Shown one piece after another: positions 9,632 to 18,784 of a DNA stretch of 64,000 bases. The stretch lies in contig JAEFAR010000009.1 of assembly GCA_016287675.1 (NCBI GenBank), forward strand, positions 1 through 64,000. Reading direction: 5' to 3'. The position numbers and the translations under genes are program-made. The notes beneath the pieces were generated by a model. The model saw nothing but the letters and a program-made list of their open reading frames with translations, made no database searches and was not told where the DNA came from. Positions within the stretch are counted from its first letter, which is position 1. Each line of letters begins with the position of its first letter. Source of the stretch: Lachnospiraceae bacterium. GTDB lineage: Bacteria > Bacillota > Clostridia > Lachnospirales > Lachnospiraceae.

Positions 9632-12085
9632 ATGGATTTAAGAGAAAAGATAAAAACAGGACTGTTTTATTTTGACGGTGCGACCGGTTCCCAGCTTCAA
9701 AAGAAAGGGATCAGACCGGGAGAGCTTCCCGAGACATGGAATATTACACACAGAGAAGACATCATTGAACTCGGACAATCCTACTTTGAGGCAGGAGCCA
9801 ACGGAGTTGCCGCCAACACTTTCGGTGCAAATTCAATGAAGTATGACGGTAAGGATGGCCGTTATTCCTTAAGAGAGATCGTTCAGACCGGTATGGACTG
9901 CGCCATGGAAGCCAGAAGAAGGGCAAAGGGAGAGATGGTGCAGAAGGATCTTTATGTTGGTCTTGACGTGGGATCCCTGGGAAAACTCTTAAAGCCGCTG
10001 GGAGATATGGAATTTGAAACGGCAGTTTCTCTGTTTAAGGAGACCATTTCACTGGGCATAGAATTCGGAGCGGAATACATCCTGATCGAAACCATGAACG
10101 ATTCCCTTGAAAGCAAGGCTGCGGTGATCGCGGCCAAGGAATGCGGAAATGTACCCATCTTTGTAAGTAACGTTTACGACGAGACCCATAAAACCATGAC
10201 AGGTTCCTCACCTCTCGTCATGACTACGATAATGAACGCTCTTGGAGTGGATGCGGTGGGCTCCAACTGTTCCCTGGGACCTGACAGGATGCTGGAGATC
10301 GTTCCGGAATTATATGCAGGGGCGGCAGTTCCGGTGATCTTTATGCCGAATGCAGGTATGCCAAAAATGGATGGAGACCGCGTGGTCTACGATGTGGGCC
10401 CGGAGGAGTTTGCATCTTTTGCCGTACAGGCTGTGAAGCAGGGGGCAAGACTTCTGGGTGGATGCTGCGGTACCACCCCGGAACACATTAAACAGATGGT
10501 GCTTGCCACGAGAGACATGAAGCCTATGGAGGTTCTGAAGCAGACGAAGGGAAGAGTGGCGTCCTACACCACAGTGGTTGAATTCGGAAACCGTCCCGTG
10601 CTGATCGGAGAAAGGATCAATCCCACAGGTAAGAAAAAACTTAAAGAGGCGCTCCGCTCGGGAGACATGTCCTACATTTTGAGCGAGGCCGTCAAACAGG
10701 AAGAAGCGGGGGCGGACATTCTGGATGTTAACGTCGGGCTTCCGGAAATTGATGAAAAGGCTGTGCTCTGTGACACGGTGAGAGAATTGCAGGGTATCAC
10801 GGCCCTTCCTCTCCAGCTTGACACGAGCGATCCCGTTGCCATGGAAGCGGCCTTAAGGGCTTACAACGGAAAAGCCATGGTGAATTCCGTAAACGGCAAG
10901 GAAGAAGTGATGGAAGCTATCTTTCCTCTGGTGAAAAAGTACGGTGGTTTCCTTGTGGCTCTGACCCTTGACGAGGCTGGGATACCCGAAACTGCAGAAG
11001 GCAGATTCAGGATTGCTGAAAAGATCGTAAAAAAGGCAGCGGAATACGGCATCGACAAGAGCAATCTCATCTTTGACCCTCTGGCGATGGCAGTGTCCTC
11101 GGACTCCAAGGCGGCAAGAGGCACTTTGGATGCCATAAAGCTGATCAAAGAAAGACTGGGATGCTACTGCTCCCTCGGCGTTTCAAATGTTTCTTTCGGA
11201 CTTCCCAAAAGAGAGATCATCACATCCGTGTTCTTCACAATGGCGATGGAGTGCGGACTTGACGGAGCCATCATGAATCCCTTCGCCGCAGAGATGATGA
11301 AGGCATATAAGTGCTTCCTGACTCTTTCGGGGCTTGATGACAACTGTATCGGATATATAGAATACGCAGACAAACTGGAGATCAACACGGTGCAGACTGT
11401 TTCGACTTCTTTCGGTAAACAGGGGGACGGCGGCACGGCAGCTGCAGCTCCGGCCGGTAACGGGAGCGACCACTCTCTTGGATTTGCCATAAAAAAGGGA
11501 ATGTCCGATGCGGCAGCGGAAGAGACGAAGAAGCTCCTTGAGACCAAGGATGCCATGGCCATCATCAATGAGGACATTATCCCTGCCCTTAATGAGGTGG
11601 GCGTCGGTTTTGAAAAGAAGACTGTCTACCTTCCCCAGCTCCTTATGAGTGCAGAGGCGGCAAAAGCAGCCTTCGGAGTGGTTTCGGCTTCTATGCCAGA
11701 ATCTTCGGCAAAAGGACCGAAGGTCATTATGGCGACCGTAAAGGGAGACATTCACGACATCGGTAAGAACATCGTGGTTGCACTTCTTAAGAATTACGGC
11801 TTCGAAGTCCTTGACCTCGGTAAGGATGTTCCGCCCGAGAAGATCGTTGACACGGTGAAAAAAGAAGGGATCAGGCTGGTGGGGCTTTCGGCACTGATGA
11901 CCACCACCGTTCCCGCCATGGAAGAAACCATAAAACAGATCCATGAGTATGACCCGACCGTCAAGGTCTGTGTCGGGGGTGCAGTTCTCACTCAGGAGTA
12001 CGCGGACATGATCCGCGCCGACAAGTATGCGGCTACAGCCATGGACACCGTGAGATACGCCCAGAAGGTTTTTAATATGGAATAG
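9632..12085 (+). CDS. metH: cobalamin-dependent methionine synthase (without activation domain)
   Basis: An 817-residue MetH of the short clostridial kind. Residues 1-300 are the homocysteine S-methyltransferase barrel, with FDGATGSQLQ at the N terminus and zinc ligands in GGCCGTTPEH near residue 280. Residues about 320-590 are the pterin-binding domain (LIGERINPTGKK). The last 210 residues are the cap and B12-binding domain with the cobalt-ligand motif GDIHDIGKN. The reactivation domain found at the end of E. coli MetH is absent and is supplied by the gene upstream. No S-box or cobalamin riboswitch was recognised before the operon. Confidence 0.95.
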   Translation: MDLREKIKTGLFYFDGATGSQLQKKGIRPGELPETWNITHREDIIELGQSYFEAGANGVAANTFGANSMKYDGKDGRYSLREIVQTGMDCAMEARRRAKGEMVQKDLYVGLDVGSLGKLLKPLGDMEFETAVSLFKETISLGIEFGAEYILIETMNDSLESKAAVIAAKECGNVPIFVSNVYDETHKTMTGSSPLVMTTIMNALGVDAVGSNCSLGPDRMLEIVPELYAGAAVPVIFMPNAGMPKMDGDRVVYDVGPEEFASFAVQAVKQGARLLGGCCGTTPEHIKQMVLATRDMKPMEVLKQTKGRVASYTTVVEFGNRPVLIGERINPTGKKKLKEALRSGDMSYILSEAVKQEEAGADILDVNVGLPEIDEKAVLCDTVRELQGITALPLQLDTSDPVAMEAALRAYNGKAMVNSVNGKEEVMEAIFPLVKKYGGFLVALTLDEAGIPETAEGRFRIAEKIVKKAAEYGIDKSNLIFDPLAMAVSSDSKAARGTLDAIKLIKERLGCYCSLGVSNVSFGLPKREIITSVFFTMAMECGLDGAIMNPFAAEMMKAYKCFLTLSGLDDNCIGYIEYADKLEINTVQTVSTSFGKQGDGGTAAAAPAGNGSDHSLGFAIKKGMSDAAAEETKKLLETKDAMAIINEDIIPALNEVGVGFEKKTVYLPQLLMSAEAAKAAFGVVSASMPESSAKGPKVIMATVKGDIHDIGKNIVVALLKNYGFEVLDLGKDVPPEKIVDTVKKEGIRLVGLSALMTTTVPAMEETIKQIHEYDPTVKVCVGGAVLTQEYADMIRADKYAATAMDTVRYAQKVFNME

Positions 12086-12125
12086 AAAAAAATGCGTACC
12101 TGCTCATCACAGATACGCATTTTTA
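12086..12125. terminator. bidirectional terminator between metH and the SDR gene
   Basis: AATGCGTA / TACGCATT stem (12091-12098 with 12114-12121) with A-run before and T-run after, placed between two convergent genes. Confidence 0.75.
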
Positions 12126-12139
12126 ATGTCTTTATTATT

Positions 12140-12946
12140 TTACTGGGGCTGCTTTCCGATGTAAGCAAGGATACCGCCGTCAACGTAAAGAATGTGTCCG
12201 TTAACCGCATTGGATGCTTCTGAAGCAAGGAATACAGCGGGGCCTGTAAGCTCTTCGGGCTTGAGCCATCTGTTAGCGGGTGTCTTTGCACAGATGAACT
12301 GATCGAAGGGATGACGGGAACCGTCGGGCTGGATCTCGCGAAGAGGAGCAGTCTGAGGTGTCTCGATGTAGCCGGGACCGAGGCCGTTGCACTGAATGTT
12401 GTACTGACCGTATTCGGAGCAGATGTTTTTTGTGAGCATCTTGAGACCGCCCTTAGCGGAAGCGTAAGCGGAAACGGTCTCACGACCGAGCTCTGACATC
12501 ATGGAGCAGATGTTTATGATCTTTCCGTGGCCTTTTTTGATCATTGAAGGGATAACTGCCTTTGATACGATGAAAGGAGCATTCAGATCCACATCGATAA
12601 CCTGTCTGAACTGAGCAGCTGTCATCTCGGTCATGGGAATTCTCTTGATGATGCCTGCATTGTTTACGAGAATGTCGATAACGCCAACTTCCTTCTCGAT
12701 CTTTGCAACCATCTCGTTTACAGCGTCCTCGTTTGTAACGTCGCAAACATATCCGTGAGCATTGATGCCTTTTTCCTTGTAAGCGGCAAGACCCTTGTCA
12801 ACGAGATCCTGATTGATGTCGTTGAAGCAGATGGTTGCGCCTGCGTCCGCATATGCACTGGCAATGGCGAAACCTATGCCGTAGGAAGCGCCTGTTACAA
12901 GAGCAACCTTTCCTTCGAGGGAAAAGTTAATAAAATTATTAGCCAT
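12140..12946 (-). CDS. short-chain dehydrogenase, gluconate 5-dehydrogenase-like
   Basis: A 268-residue classical SDR. The NAD(P)-binding glycine motif TGASYGIG is near residue 20, NNAG follows near residue 93, and the catalytic Ser and YxxxK lie in the ICSMMSE and YASAKGG segments. The overall sequence resembles gluconate 5-dehydrogenases (5-keto-D-gluconate reductases) of Firmicutes, which work in hexonate or hexuronate catabolism; the substrate is inferred only. GGAGG precedes the ATG. A promoter and an inverted repeat placed like an operator lie upstream. It stands alone, with no uronate pathway genes beside it. Confidence 0.85.
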   Translation of the reverse strand: MANNFINFSLEGKVALVTGASYGIGFAIASAYADAGATICFNDINQDLVDKGLAAYKEKGINAHGYVCDVTNEDAVNEMVAKIEKEVGVIDILVNNAGIIKRIPMTEMTAAQFRQVIDVDLNAPFIVSKAVIPSMIKKGHGKIINICSMMSELGRETVSAYASAKGGLKMLTKNICSEYGQYNIQCNGLGPGYIETPQTAPLREIQPDGSRHPFDQFICAKTPANRWLKPEELTGPAVFLASEASNAVNGHILYVDGGILAYIGKQPQ

Positions 12947-12979
12947 AGTAATCCTCCATACGAATTTTAATCATCTTTG

Positions 12980-12993
12980 TACCGCAACCGGTA
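12980..12993 (-). promoter_or_regulatory. possible operator of the SDR gene
   Basis: Inverted repeat TACCGCAACCGGTA (5-bp arms, 4-bp centre) just downstream of the predicted transcription start, a usual place for repressor binding. The regulator is unknown; LacI-type sites are similar in size. Confidence 0.35.
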
Positions 12994-13007
12994 ACTTTCG
13001 AAAAAGG

Positions 13008-13037
13008 ATTATAACAAAGAAAAGAATTAAAAACAAG
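13008..13037 (-). promoter_or_regulatory. promoter of the SDR gene
   Basis: On the minus strand TTGTTT (13032-13037), 18-bp spacer, perfect TATAAT (13008-13013). Confidence 0.6.
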
Positions 13038-13138
13038 GTCACGGACTTGTCATTTTTTTAACGCTTTAGTGCGGTTTCAACCACTTAAGGTCATTGTTTC
13101 GAGAGCATACGTACAATGTAGATTTAGGAACTCCGTTA

Positions 13139-13166
13139 TTGCCTTTTTAAATAATTATGTTATAAT
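13139..13166 (+). promoter_or_regulatory. promoter of yqeG and pepP
   Basis: TTGCCT (13139-13144), 16-bp spacer, TATAAT (13161-13166), about 70 bp before the yqeG start. Confidence 0.6.
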
Positions 13167-13235
13167 TTTACGTTAGATTTGACAGCAAAGGCACGACATG
13201 ACTGTTGTGCAATTGTTTAGAAAAAGGAGATCATC

Positions 13236-13742
13236 GTGCTTTTTCCGACCTATTACTATGCTTCGGCTTACGACATTCCCTACAAAAAGTTATATGAAGA
13301 AGGAAAAAGAGGAGTGCTGTTCGATTTGGACAATACTCTGGTAGAGCACGGAGCTCCTGCGGATGACAGATCTGTCAGACTCATTAAACAGCTTAAGGAT
13401 ACAGGCTTCAAGGTGTGCTTTATCTCAAATAATAAAGAGCCCAGGGTAAAGGGATTCAATGAGCCCATGGGAGCATCCTATGTCTTTAAAGCGGGAAAGC
13501 CCGGGAAGGAAGGGTATTTAAAGGGATGTGAACAATTAGGCATTCTTCCTTCCGAAGCAGTCTTTGTCGGAGATCAGATCTTTACAGACATATGGGGAGC
13601 AAACAGGAGCGGGATCGAATCCTATCTGGTAAAACCCATCGCTTTTCATGAGGAGATCCAGATACATTTTAAGAGGATCCCGGAATTCTTCATTGTTTTG
13701 TTTTTCAGACTGATACACAGAAAAAGATGCTTTTTAAGCTGA
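13236..13742 (+). CDS. yqeG: YqeG-family HAD phosphatase
   Basis: A 168-residue HAD-superfamily IIIA phosphatase. Motif I is FDLDNTLV near residue 30 (nucleophile and acid aspartates), motif II falls in FISNNKE, the lysine in FKAGKPGKEG, and motif III in FVGDQIFTDIWGANRSG. This is the YqeG family pattern; in other bacteria related proteins are reported as phosphatidylglycerophosphate phosphatases (PgpA-like role), which is only an inference here. The start is GTG 13236 with AAGGAGA 5 nt before it. The Xaa-Pro peptidase follows after 28 nt. Confidence 0.88.
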   Translation: MLFPTYYYASAYDIPYKKLYEEGKRGVLFDLDNTLVEHGAPADDRSVRLIKQLKDTGFKVCFISNNKEPRVKGFNEPMGASYVFKAGKPGKEGYLKGCEQLGILPSEAVFVGDQIFTDIWGANRSGIESYLVKPIAFHEEIQIHFKRIPEFFIVLFFRLIHRKRCFLS

Positions 13743-13770
13743 TCAAATCTTAGGAAAGGAAGGTTATCTT

Positions 13771-14841
13771 ATGACCAATTATGAAAGAGTTGAGGCGATC
13801 CTTGACGAAAAAAACATTGATGCGATCCTCGTATCCGACGGATACAATATGCGCTATATTTCAGGATTTACCGGAGCTACAGGCTATCTTTTCATTTCGA
13901 AGAATGTGAGAAAGCTCTTTACGGATTCCAGATACACAGTTGCCGCAAAGGCACAGGCACCGGATTTTGATGTGGAGATCGTTGACGGCGGAAGAAATTA
14001 CGCCGCACTCATAAACAACGCTATTGAAGCGGACGGAGTAAAGAAACTGGGCTTTGAAGCAAACAATTTCAGCTATGCCCAATATGAGAGCTTTAAGAAG
14101 TCGCTCAAGGCAAAGGAACTTGTTCCCGTAGGAAACGATCTTTCTCTTTTAAGAGTTAAAAAGACAGAAGAGGAGATCGCAAATCTCAGACAGGCAGAGC
14201 ACATCGGAGACATCGCTTTCAACGAGATCTTAAGCCATATAAAGCCCGGTGTTACAGAGCTTGAGATCGCTGCAAAGATCGAATACATCATGAAGTGCAA
14301 CGGCGCGGAGAAGCTTAGCTTCGAGACCATCGTTGCAGCCGGCATCAACGGCTCCAAGCCCCATGCAGAGCCCGGGAATTACAAGATCCAGTCCGGAGAT
14401 CTGGTTACCATGGACTTTGGCTGCGTTTACAACGGCTATTGCTCGGATATGACCAGAACGGTATGTGTGGGCAAGGCAAATGCTAAGCAGCGTGAGATCT
14501 ATGACATAGTGTTAAAGGCTCAGACTGCTGTCATCGATACCCTTAAGCCCGGTATGAAGGGCAAGGAGTACGATAAGATCGCCCGTGACATTATTGCTGA
14601 TGCGGGCTATGGCGAGTACTTCGGTCACGGACTCGGACATTCCGTAGGTCTTGAGATCCATGAAGATCCCAGATTTTCCGTTTCCGAGGAAAGGATCATT
14701 GAAGCGGGCACCATCATTACGGTAGAACCGGGCATATACATCCCTGACTTCGGTGGAGTGCGCATCGAGGATATGCTTGTTCTGACAGAAGACGGATGCG
14801 AAGATTTCGCTCATTCAAGAAAAGACCTTATCGAGCTGTAA
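13771..14841 (+). CDS. pepP: Xaa-Pro aminopeptidase (M24 family)
   Basis: A 356-residue M24B metallopeptidase that removes an N-terminal residue preceding proline. The N-terminal creatinase-like domain covers about residues 1-125 (ILVSDGYNMRYISGFTGATG). The pita-bread catalytic domain has all five expected metal ligands: the two aspartates in MDFGCVYNGYCSDMTRT, histidine in GHGLGHSVGLEIHE, and glutamates in TVEPGIYIP and GVRIEDM. AGGAAAGGAAGG precedes the ATG. Genes of this type often sit beside efp in Firmicutes; here efp is 3.3 kb downstream, separated by glnS and an MFS gene. Confidence 0.92.
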   Translation: MTNYERVEAILDEKNIDAILVSDGYNMRYISGFTGATGYLFISKNVRKLFTDSRYTVAAKAQAPDFDVEIVDGGRNYAALINNAIEADGVKKLGFEANNFSYAQYESFKKSLKAKELVPVGNDLSLLRVKKTEEEIANLRQAEHIGDIAFNEILSHIKPGVTELEIAAKIEYIMKCNGAEKLSFETIVAAGINGSKPHAEPGNYKIQSGDLVTMDFGCVYNGYCSDMTRTVCVGKANAKQREIYDIVLKAQTAVIDTLKPGMKGKEYDKIARDIIADAGYGEYFGHGLGHSVGLEIHEDPRFSVSEERIIEAGTIITVEPGIYIPDFGGVRIEDMLVLTEDGCEDFAHSRKDLIEL

Positions 14842-14888
14842 TGGGCGCCGGCTGAAGAAAATTACGTATACTATTATTGTGAGGACAT

Positions 14889-16583
14889 ATGAGTATGGAA
14901 AATGAAATGACAGGTAAAAATTTTATCGAGCAGTTCGTGGAAGAGGACATCGCCGATAACGGAAGGTTCGCAGGTCAAAGAGTTCACACACGTTTTCCTC
15001 CCGAACCCAACGGCTACCTGCACATCGGTCATTGCAAAGCTCTTTGCATAGATTTCGGAACAGCAGAGAAATTCGGCGGTATTACGAACCTTCGTATGGA
15101 TGACACAAACCCTGCCAAGGAAGACAGCGAATACGTGGATGCCATCAAGGAAGACATCCACTGGCTTGGCTTTGACTGGGGCGACAGATTCTATTACGGT
15201 TCCGATTACTTTGAAAAGGATTACGAATATGCTGTAGAACTCATCAAAAAGGGGCTTGCATATGTCTGTGAGCTGGGACCCGAGGAATTTTCAAAATTCA
15301 GGGGAGACACTCAGACACCTGCAACGAGTCCCTACAGAGACCGGCCCATTGAAGAAAGTCTCGATCTCTTCGAGAGAATGAGAAAGGGCGAGTTTGAAGA
15401 GGGGAGATACACGCTTCGTGCCAAGATCGACCTCGCTTCGGGCAACTTCAACATGAGAGATCCGGTCATCTACCGTATCAAGTACGTTAACCATCACAGA
15501 CAGGGCAACAAGTGGTGCATTTTCCCCATGTACGATTTTGCTCATCCCATCCAGGATGCGCTTGAGGGCATTACTCATTCCCTTTGTTCCCTTGAGTACG
15601 AGGATCACAGACCTCTTTACGACTGGGTTGTGAACAACGTTTCTGTTCCTTCGAAGCCCCGCCAGATCGAGTTTGCGAGACTGGGGATTAATTATACCGT
15701 GCTTTCAAAGCGTAAGCTTCGTAAAATGGTGGAAGAGCACATAGTTACAGGATGGGATGACCCCAGAATGCCTACGCTCTGCGGTTTGAGAAGAAGAGGC
15801 TACACGTCCGCTTCTATCCGTGATTTCTGTAACAAGATCGGTGTGTCAAAGGTGGTTTCCACTGTTGATTATTCCTTCCTTGAGTCCTGTCTGAGAGATG
15901 ATCTGAACCTTAATGCACCCAGAAAGATGGCTGTCATTCGTCCCGTTAAACTCATTCTCACCAATTATCCCGAAGGACAGCAGGAAGAATTGGATGTTGA
16001 GAACAACCCCAACGATGAGAATGCAGGAACAAGAAAAGTAACCTTTTCAAGGGAGCTTTACGTTGAGGCGGAAGATTTTATGGAGGAACCCATACCCAAG
16101 TACAAGAGACTTTTCCCCAACGGACCCGAGTGCAGACTCAAGGGCGCTTATCTCATTCAGTGCACAGGCTGCAAGAAGGATGAAAACGGAAATGTGGTTG
16201 AGATCTACGCAACCTATGATCCCGAGAGCCGCGGAGGGGATCCCGCTGACGGAAGGAAGGTAAAAGGAGCTACGCTTCACTGGGTAGATGCTTCCAACTG
16301 TATTGATTTTGAAGCACGCCTTTACGACTATCTCTTCGATCAGGAAGATCCGGATGCGGCCGAAGATTATTACAGCTGCCTGAATCCCAAGTCCCTTGAA
16401 ACCCTCACCGGCTGCAAGGGAGAGAAGAGCCTTGCGGACGTAAAGCCTTCCAAGAGCGGAGAGAACGAGCCTTCGTTCCAGTTCCTTCGTCTCGGCTACT
16501 TTGCCCTCGATTACAAGGACTCCAAGGACGGCAAGCTTGTATTCAACCGTTCCGTTGCACTTAAAGACAGTTTCAAGAAATAA
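14889..16583 (+). CDS. glnS: glutaminyl-tRNA synthetase
   Basis: A 564-residue class I synthetase that charges tRNA-Gln directly. The HIGH motif is in EPNGYLHIGHCKA (near residue 46), the MDDTNP segment follows, and the KMSKS motif is present as VLSKRKL near residue 277. The C-terminal half is the beta-barrel anticodon-binding region. Direct GlnS coexists in many Clostridia with the GatCAB route, which is not seen here. ATG 14889 is preceded by GAGG; an ATG two codons later is an alternative. Confidence 0.95.
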   Translation: MSMENEMTGKNFIEQFVEEDIADNGRFAGQRVHTRFPPEPNGYLHIGHCKALCIDFGTAEKFGGITNLRMDDTNPAKEDSEYVDAIKEDIHWLGFDWGDRFYYGSDYFEKDYEYAVELIKKGLAYVCELGPEEFSKFRGDTQTPATSPYRDRPIEESLDLFERMRKGEFEEGRYTLRAKIDLASGNFNMRDPVIYRIKYVNHHRQGNKWCIFPMYDFAHPIQDALEGITHSLCSLEYEDHRPLYDWVVNNVSVPSKPRQIEFARLGINYTVLSKRKLRKMVEEHIVTGWDDPRMPTLCGLRRRGYTSASIRDFCNKIGVSKVVSTVDYSFLESCLRDDLNLNAPRKMAVIRPVKLILTNYPEGQQEELDVENNPNDENAGTRKVTFSRELYVEAEDFMEEPIPKYKRLFPNGPECRLKGAYLIQCTGCKKDENGNVVEIYATYDPESRGGDPADGRKVKGATLHWVDASNCIDFEARLYDYLFDQEDPDAAEDYYSCLNPKSLETLTGCKGEKSLADVKPSKSGENEPSFQFLRLGYFALDYKDSKDGKLVFNRSVALKDSFKK

Positions 16584-16590
16584 AACTCAC

Positions 16591-16620
16591 GACTTCGGTT
16601 TCTCGCCGAAGTCTTTTTTT
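16591..16620 (+). terminator. terminator of glnS
   Basis: GACTTCGG / CCGAAGTC perfect stem with 7-nt loop followed by seven T. Confidence 0.9.
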
Positions 16621-16643
16621 GGCTTCACTATGCCGAACATTTT

Positions 16644-16652
16644 TGCTATACT
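16644..16652 (+). promoter_or_regulatory. extended -10 promoter of the MFS gene
   Basis: TGCTATACT matches an extended -10 (TGnTATAAT); no clear -35 was found. Confidence 0.4.
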
Positions 16653-16686
16653 GAATGTGAGTCAAATGACTTGGCGGAGGTTAATT

Positions 16687-18018
16687 ATGAAGAAGAAAGA
16701 TACGTTTGTTTTTTGGTTGCTGATCTGGGGATTGGGAATAGCAGGGCAGATATGCTGGAACATGGAAAATCAGTGGTTCAACACCTTTGTTTATGCCAAG
16801 ATCGCTAAGGATCCCACCATCATATCCGTAATGATAGGGGTTTCAGCTACAGCAACAACTGTCTCCACATTCTTGTTCGGCTGCGTTTCCGACAGAATAG
16901 GAAAAAGAAAGATCCTTATCTCATTGGGTTACATTCTTTGGGGCATATTTACCATCGCTTTCGGACTTACGGAATTCATTACCTCCGGAAGCATAGGAAG
17001 GGATGCGACATTGATCATGACAGCCGGCATAGCGGTTGTTTCCGCTGACGCGATCATGAGTTTCTTTGGCTCCATGGGCAATGACATAGGCTTCAACGCA
17101 TGGATCAATGATAATATGAATGACAATAACCGCGGACAACTTGGAGCGGCCGTAGCAACACAGCCCATAATCGGAACCATTCTCGGAACAGTGGTGGGCG
17201 GAATGCTTGTGGGAGAGAACGACAATTATATGCGTTTGTTCCTTGTGATGGGCGGTGCGATCATAGTGTTCGGTCTGTTCTCACTCTTCGGAATGAAGGA
17301 TGTCGATTACCTGAAACCTGCAAAAAAAGGAAGTTTTTGGCAACAGTTTTTCAGCATCTTTAATTTTAAAAAGTACATTGCACTTAAGGAACTTGCATGG
17401 GTGAATCTCGCTCTCGCGGTTTACTTCATTGCTTTCAACATGTATTTTGCGCACATCGGAAACTACATGATCTATTACCTCGGGTTTAAGCCCGACATGA
17501 TGGGGTACATCGAGGGCATAGGACTTGTGCTCGCAATGCTCTGTACGATCCCTGTTACTAAGCTCCTCAATCACAGAAAAGAGCCCAAGGTGGCGATCAT
17601 TTCCGTGCTTGTTAACAGTCTCGGTGTTGCCATCCTCGGCCTTTTCGTCCGTCCCGGCAACATCGATCCGAAAAGCATATGGAATCCGGTGCTTTTGATC
17701 GGAGTTTTCCTTCTGGGAGTGGGCTACGTGCTTTTTCTTCAGAGCATCACTGTCTGGAGCAAGCAGCTCTATCCTGAAGACTCACGCGGCCAGTTCGAGG
17801 GCATAAGAATACTGTTCTTTGTACTTATCCCGATGATAATAGCACCTCTTCTTGCAAACCCGATCATAAAGAGAAGCGGAGAATATGTTGACGAGAACGG
17901 CTTCACTGCATATCTTCCCACGCATACTTTATTTATCGCAGGTGCGATCCTTGTATTGCTGACTCTGTTACCTTTGATCCCGGCGACGAAAAAGCATAGG
18001 GAAAGGTGTGAGCGGTGA
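16687..18018 (+). CDS. MFS transporter
   Basis: A 443-residue major facilitator protein with about 12 membrane segments. The MFS A-loop signature is visible as GCVSDRIGKRK near residue 63, after the second helix. A central cytoplasmic loop (about residues 200-225) and a second half beginning ALKELAWVNLALAVYF follow. The substrate cannot be told; sugar or glycoside transport would fit the general look. ATG 16687 is used, 6 nt after the site GGAGG; the open frame extends further upstream into the glnS terminator but without such a site. Confidence 0.8.
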   Translation: MKKKDTFVFWLLIWGLGIAGQICWNMENQWFNTFVYAKIAKDPTIISVMIGVSATATTVSTFLFGCVSDRIGKRKILISLGYILWGIFTIAFGLTEFITSGSIGRDATLIMTAGIAVVSADAIMSFFGSMGNDIGFNAWINDNMNDNNRGQLGAAVATQPIIGTILGTVVGGMLVGENDNYMRLFLVMGGAIIVFGLFSLFGMKDVDYLKPAKKGSFWQQFFSIFNFKKYIALKELAWVNLALAVYFIAFNMYFAHIGNYMIYYLGFKPDMMGYIEGIGLVLAMLCTIPVTKLLNHRKEPKVAIISVLVNSLGVAILGLFVRPGNIDPKSIWNPVLLIGVFLLGVGYVLFLQSITVWSKQLYPEDSRGQFEGIRILFFVLIPMIIAPLLANPIIKRSGEYVDENGFTAYLPTHTLFIAGAILVLLTLLPLIPATKKHRERCER

Positions 18019-18042
18019 ATAAGTACACGTCAAAAAAAACTG

Positions 18043-18071
18043 TTGCAAAAATACAAAAAATAGGCTAAAAT
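18043..18071 (+). promoter_or_regulatory. promoter of efp
   Basis: TTGCAA (18043-18048), 17-bp spacer, TAAAAT (18066-18071), about 77 bp before efp. Confidence 0.6.
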
Positions 18072-18147
18072 ATCGCAAGGTCTGCGGAAAAATAATTTCT
18101 TCCGTGGGAATTGATAAATTAGATTTTAAAATCATTAGGAGGATTTT

Positions 18148-18705
18148 ATGATTTCAGCAGGTGATTTCAGAAACGGTATTACACTTGAGATCGAAGGACA
18201 GGTTGTACAGGTAATCGAATTCCAGCACGTTAAGCCCGGTAAGGGAGCAGCTTTCGTAAGAACAAAGCTCAAGAACGTTATCTCAGGCGGTGTTGTAGAA
18301 AAGACATTCCGTCCTACAGAAAAGTTCCCCGCTGCACGTATCGACAGACTCGACATGCAGTATCTTTACAAGGATGGCGATCTTTTCAACTATATGAACA
18401 CAGAAACCTACGATCAGATCTCTCTTACAGAGGATCAGGTTGGTGATTCCATGAAGTTCGTTAAAGAGAACGAGATGGTTAAGATGCTTTCCTACAACGG
18501 ACAGATCTTCTCTGTTGAGCCCCCTCTTTTCGTTGAGCTCGAGATCACAGAGACAGAGCCCGGCTTCAAGGGTGACACAGCTACAGGTGCTTCCAAGCCC
18601 GCTACTGTTGAGACAGGCGCACTTGTTTATGTTCCTCTCTTTGTTGAAAGAGGAGAGAAGATCCAGATCGACACCAGAACAGGTGAGTATCTTAAGAGAG
18701 TTTAA
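18148..18705 (+). CDS. efp: elongation factor P
   Basis: A 185-residue EF-P, which binds between the P and E sites of stalled ribosomes and helps make bonds at poly-proline. The three beta-barrel domains are of normal length. The loop lysine expected to be modified is K32 in KPGKGAAF, and the C-terminal signature [20 protein letters not shown] is intact. No lysyl-modifying enzyme (epmA/epmB) is in the window. TAGGAGGA lies 6 nt before the ATG. The window also encodes Thr-Pro-rich lipoproteins, which would be natural EF-P clients. Confidence 0.97.
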   Translation: MISAGDFRNGITLEIEGQVVQVIEFQHVKPGKGAAFVRTKLKNVISGGVVEKTFRPTEKFPAARIDRLDMQYLYKDGDLFNYMNTETYDQISLTEDQVGDSMKFVKENEMVKMLSYNGQIFSVEPPLFVELEITETEPGFKGDTATGASKPATVETGALVYVPLFVERGEKIQIDTRTGEYLKRV

Positions 18706-18731
18706 TCGTAGAAGATCAATATGGAAGCTTT

Positions 18732-18761
18732 CAGCCCGCATTATATGCGGGCTGTTTTTTT
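18732..18761 (+). terminator. terminator of efp
   Basis: CAGCCCGCAT / ATGCGGGCTG 10-bp stem, 3-nt loop, then seven T. Confidence 0.92.
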
Positions 18762-18784
18762 GCTCCGCTTATGTCTGTCTCTGC

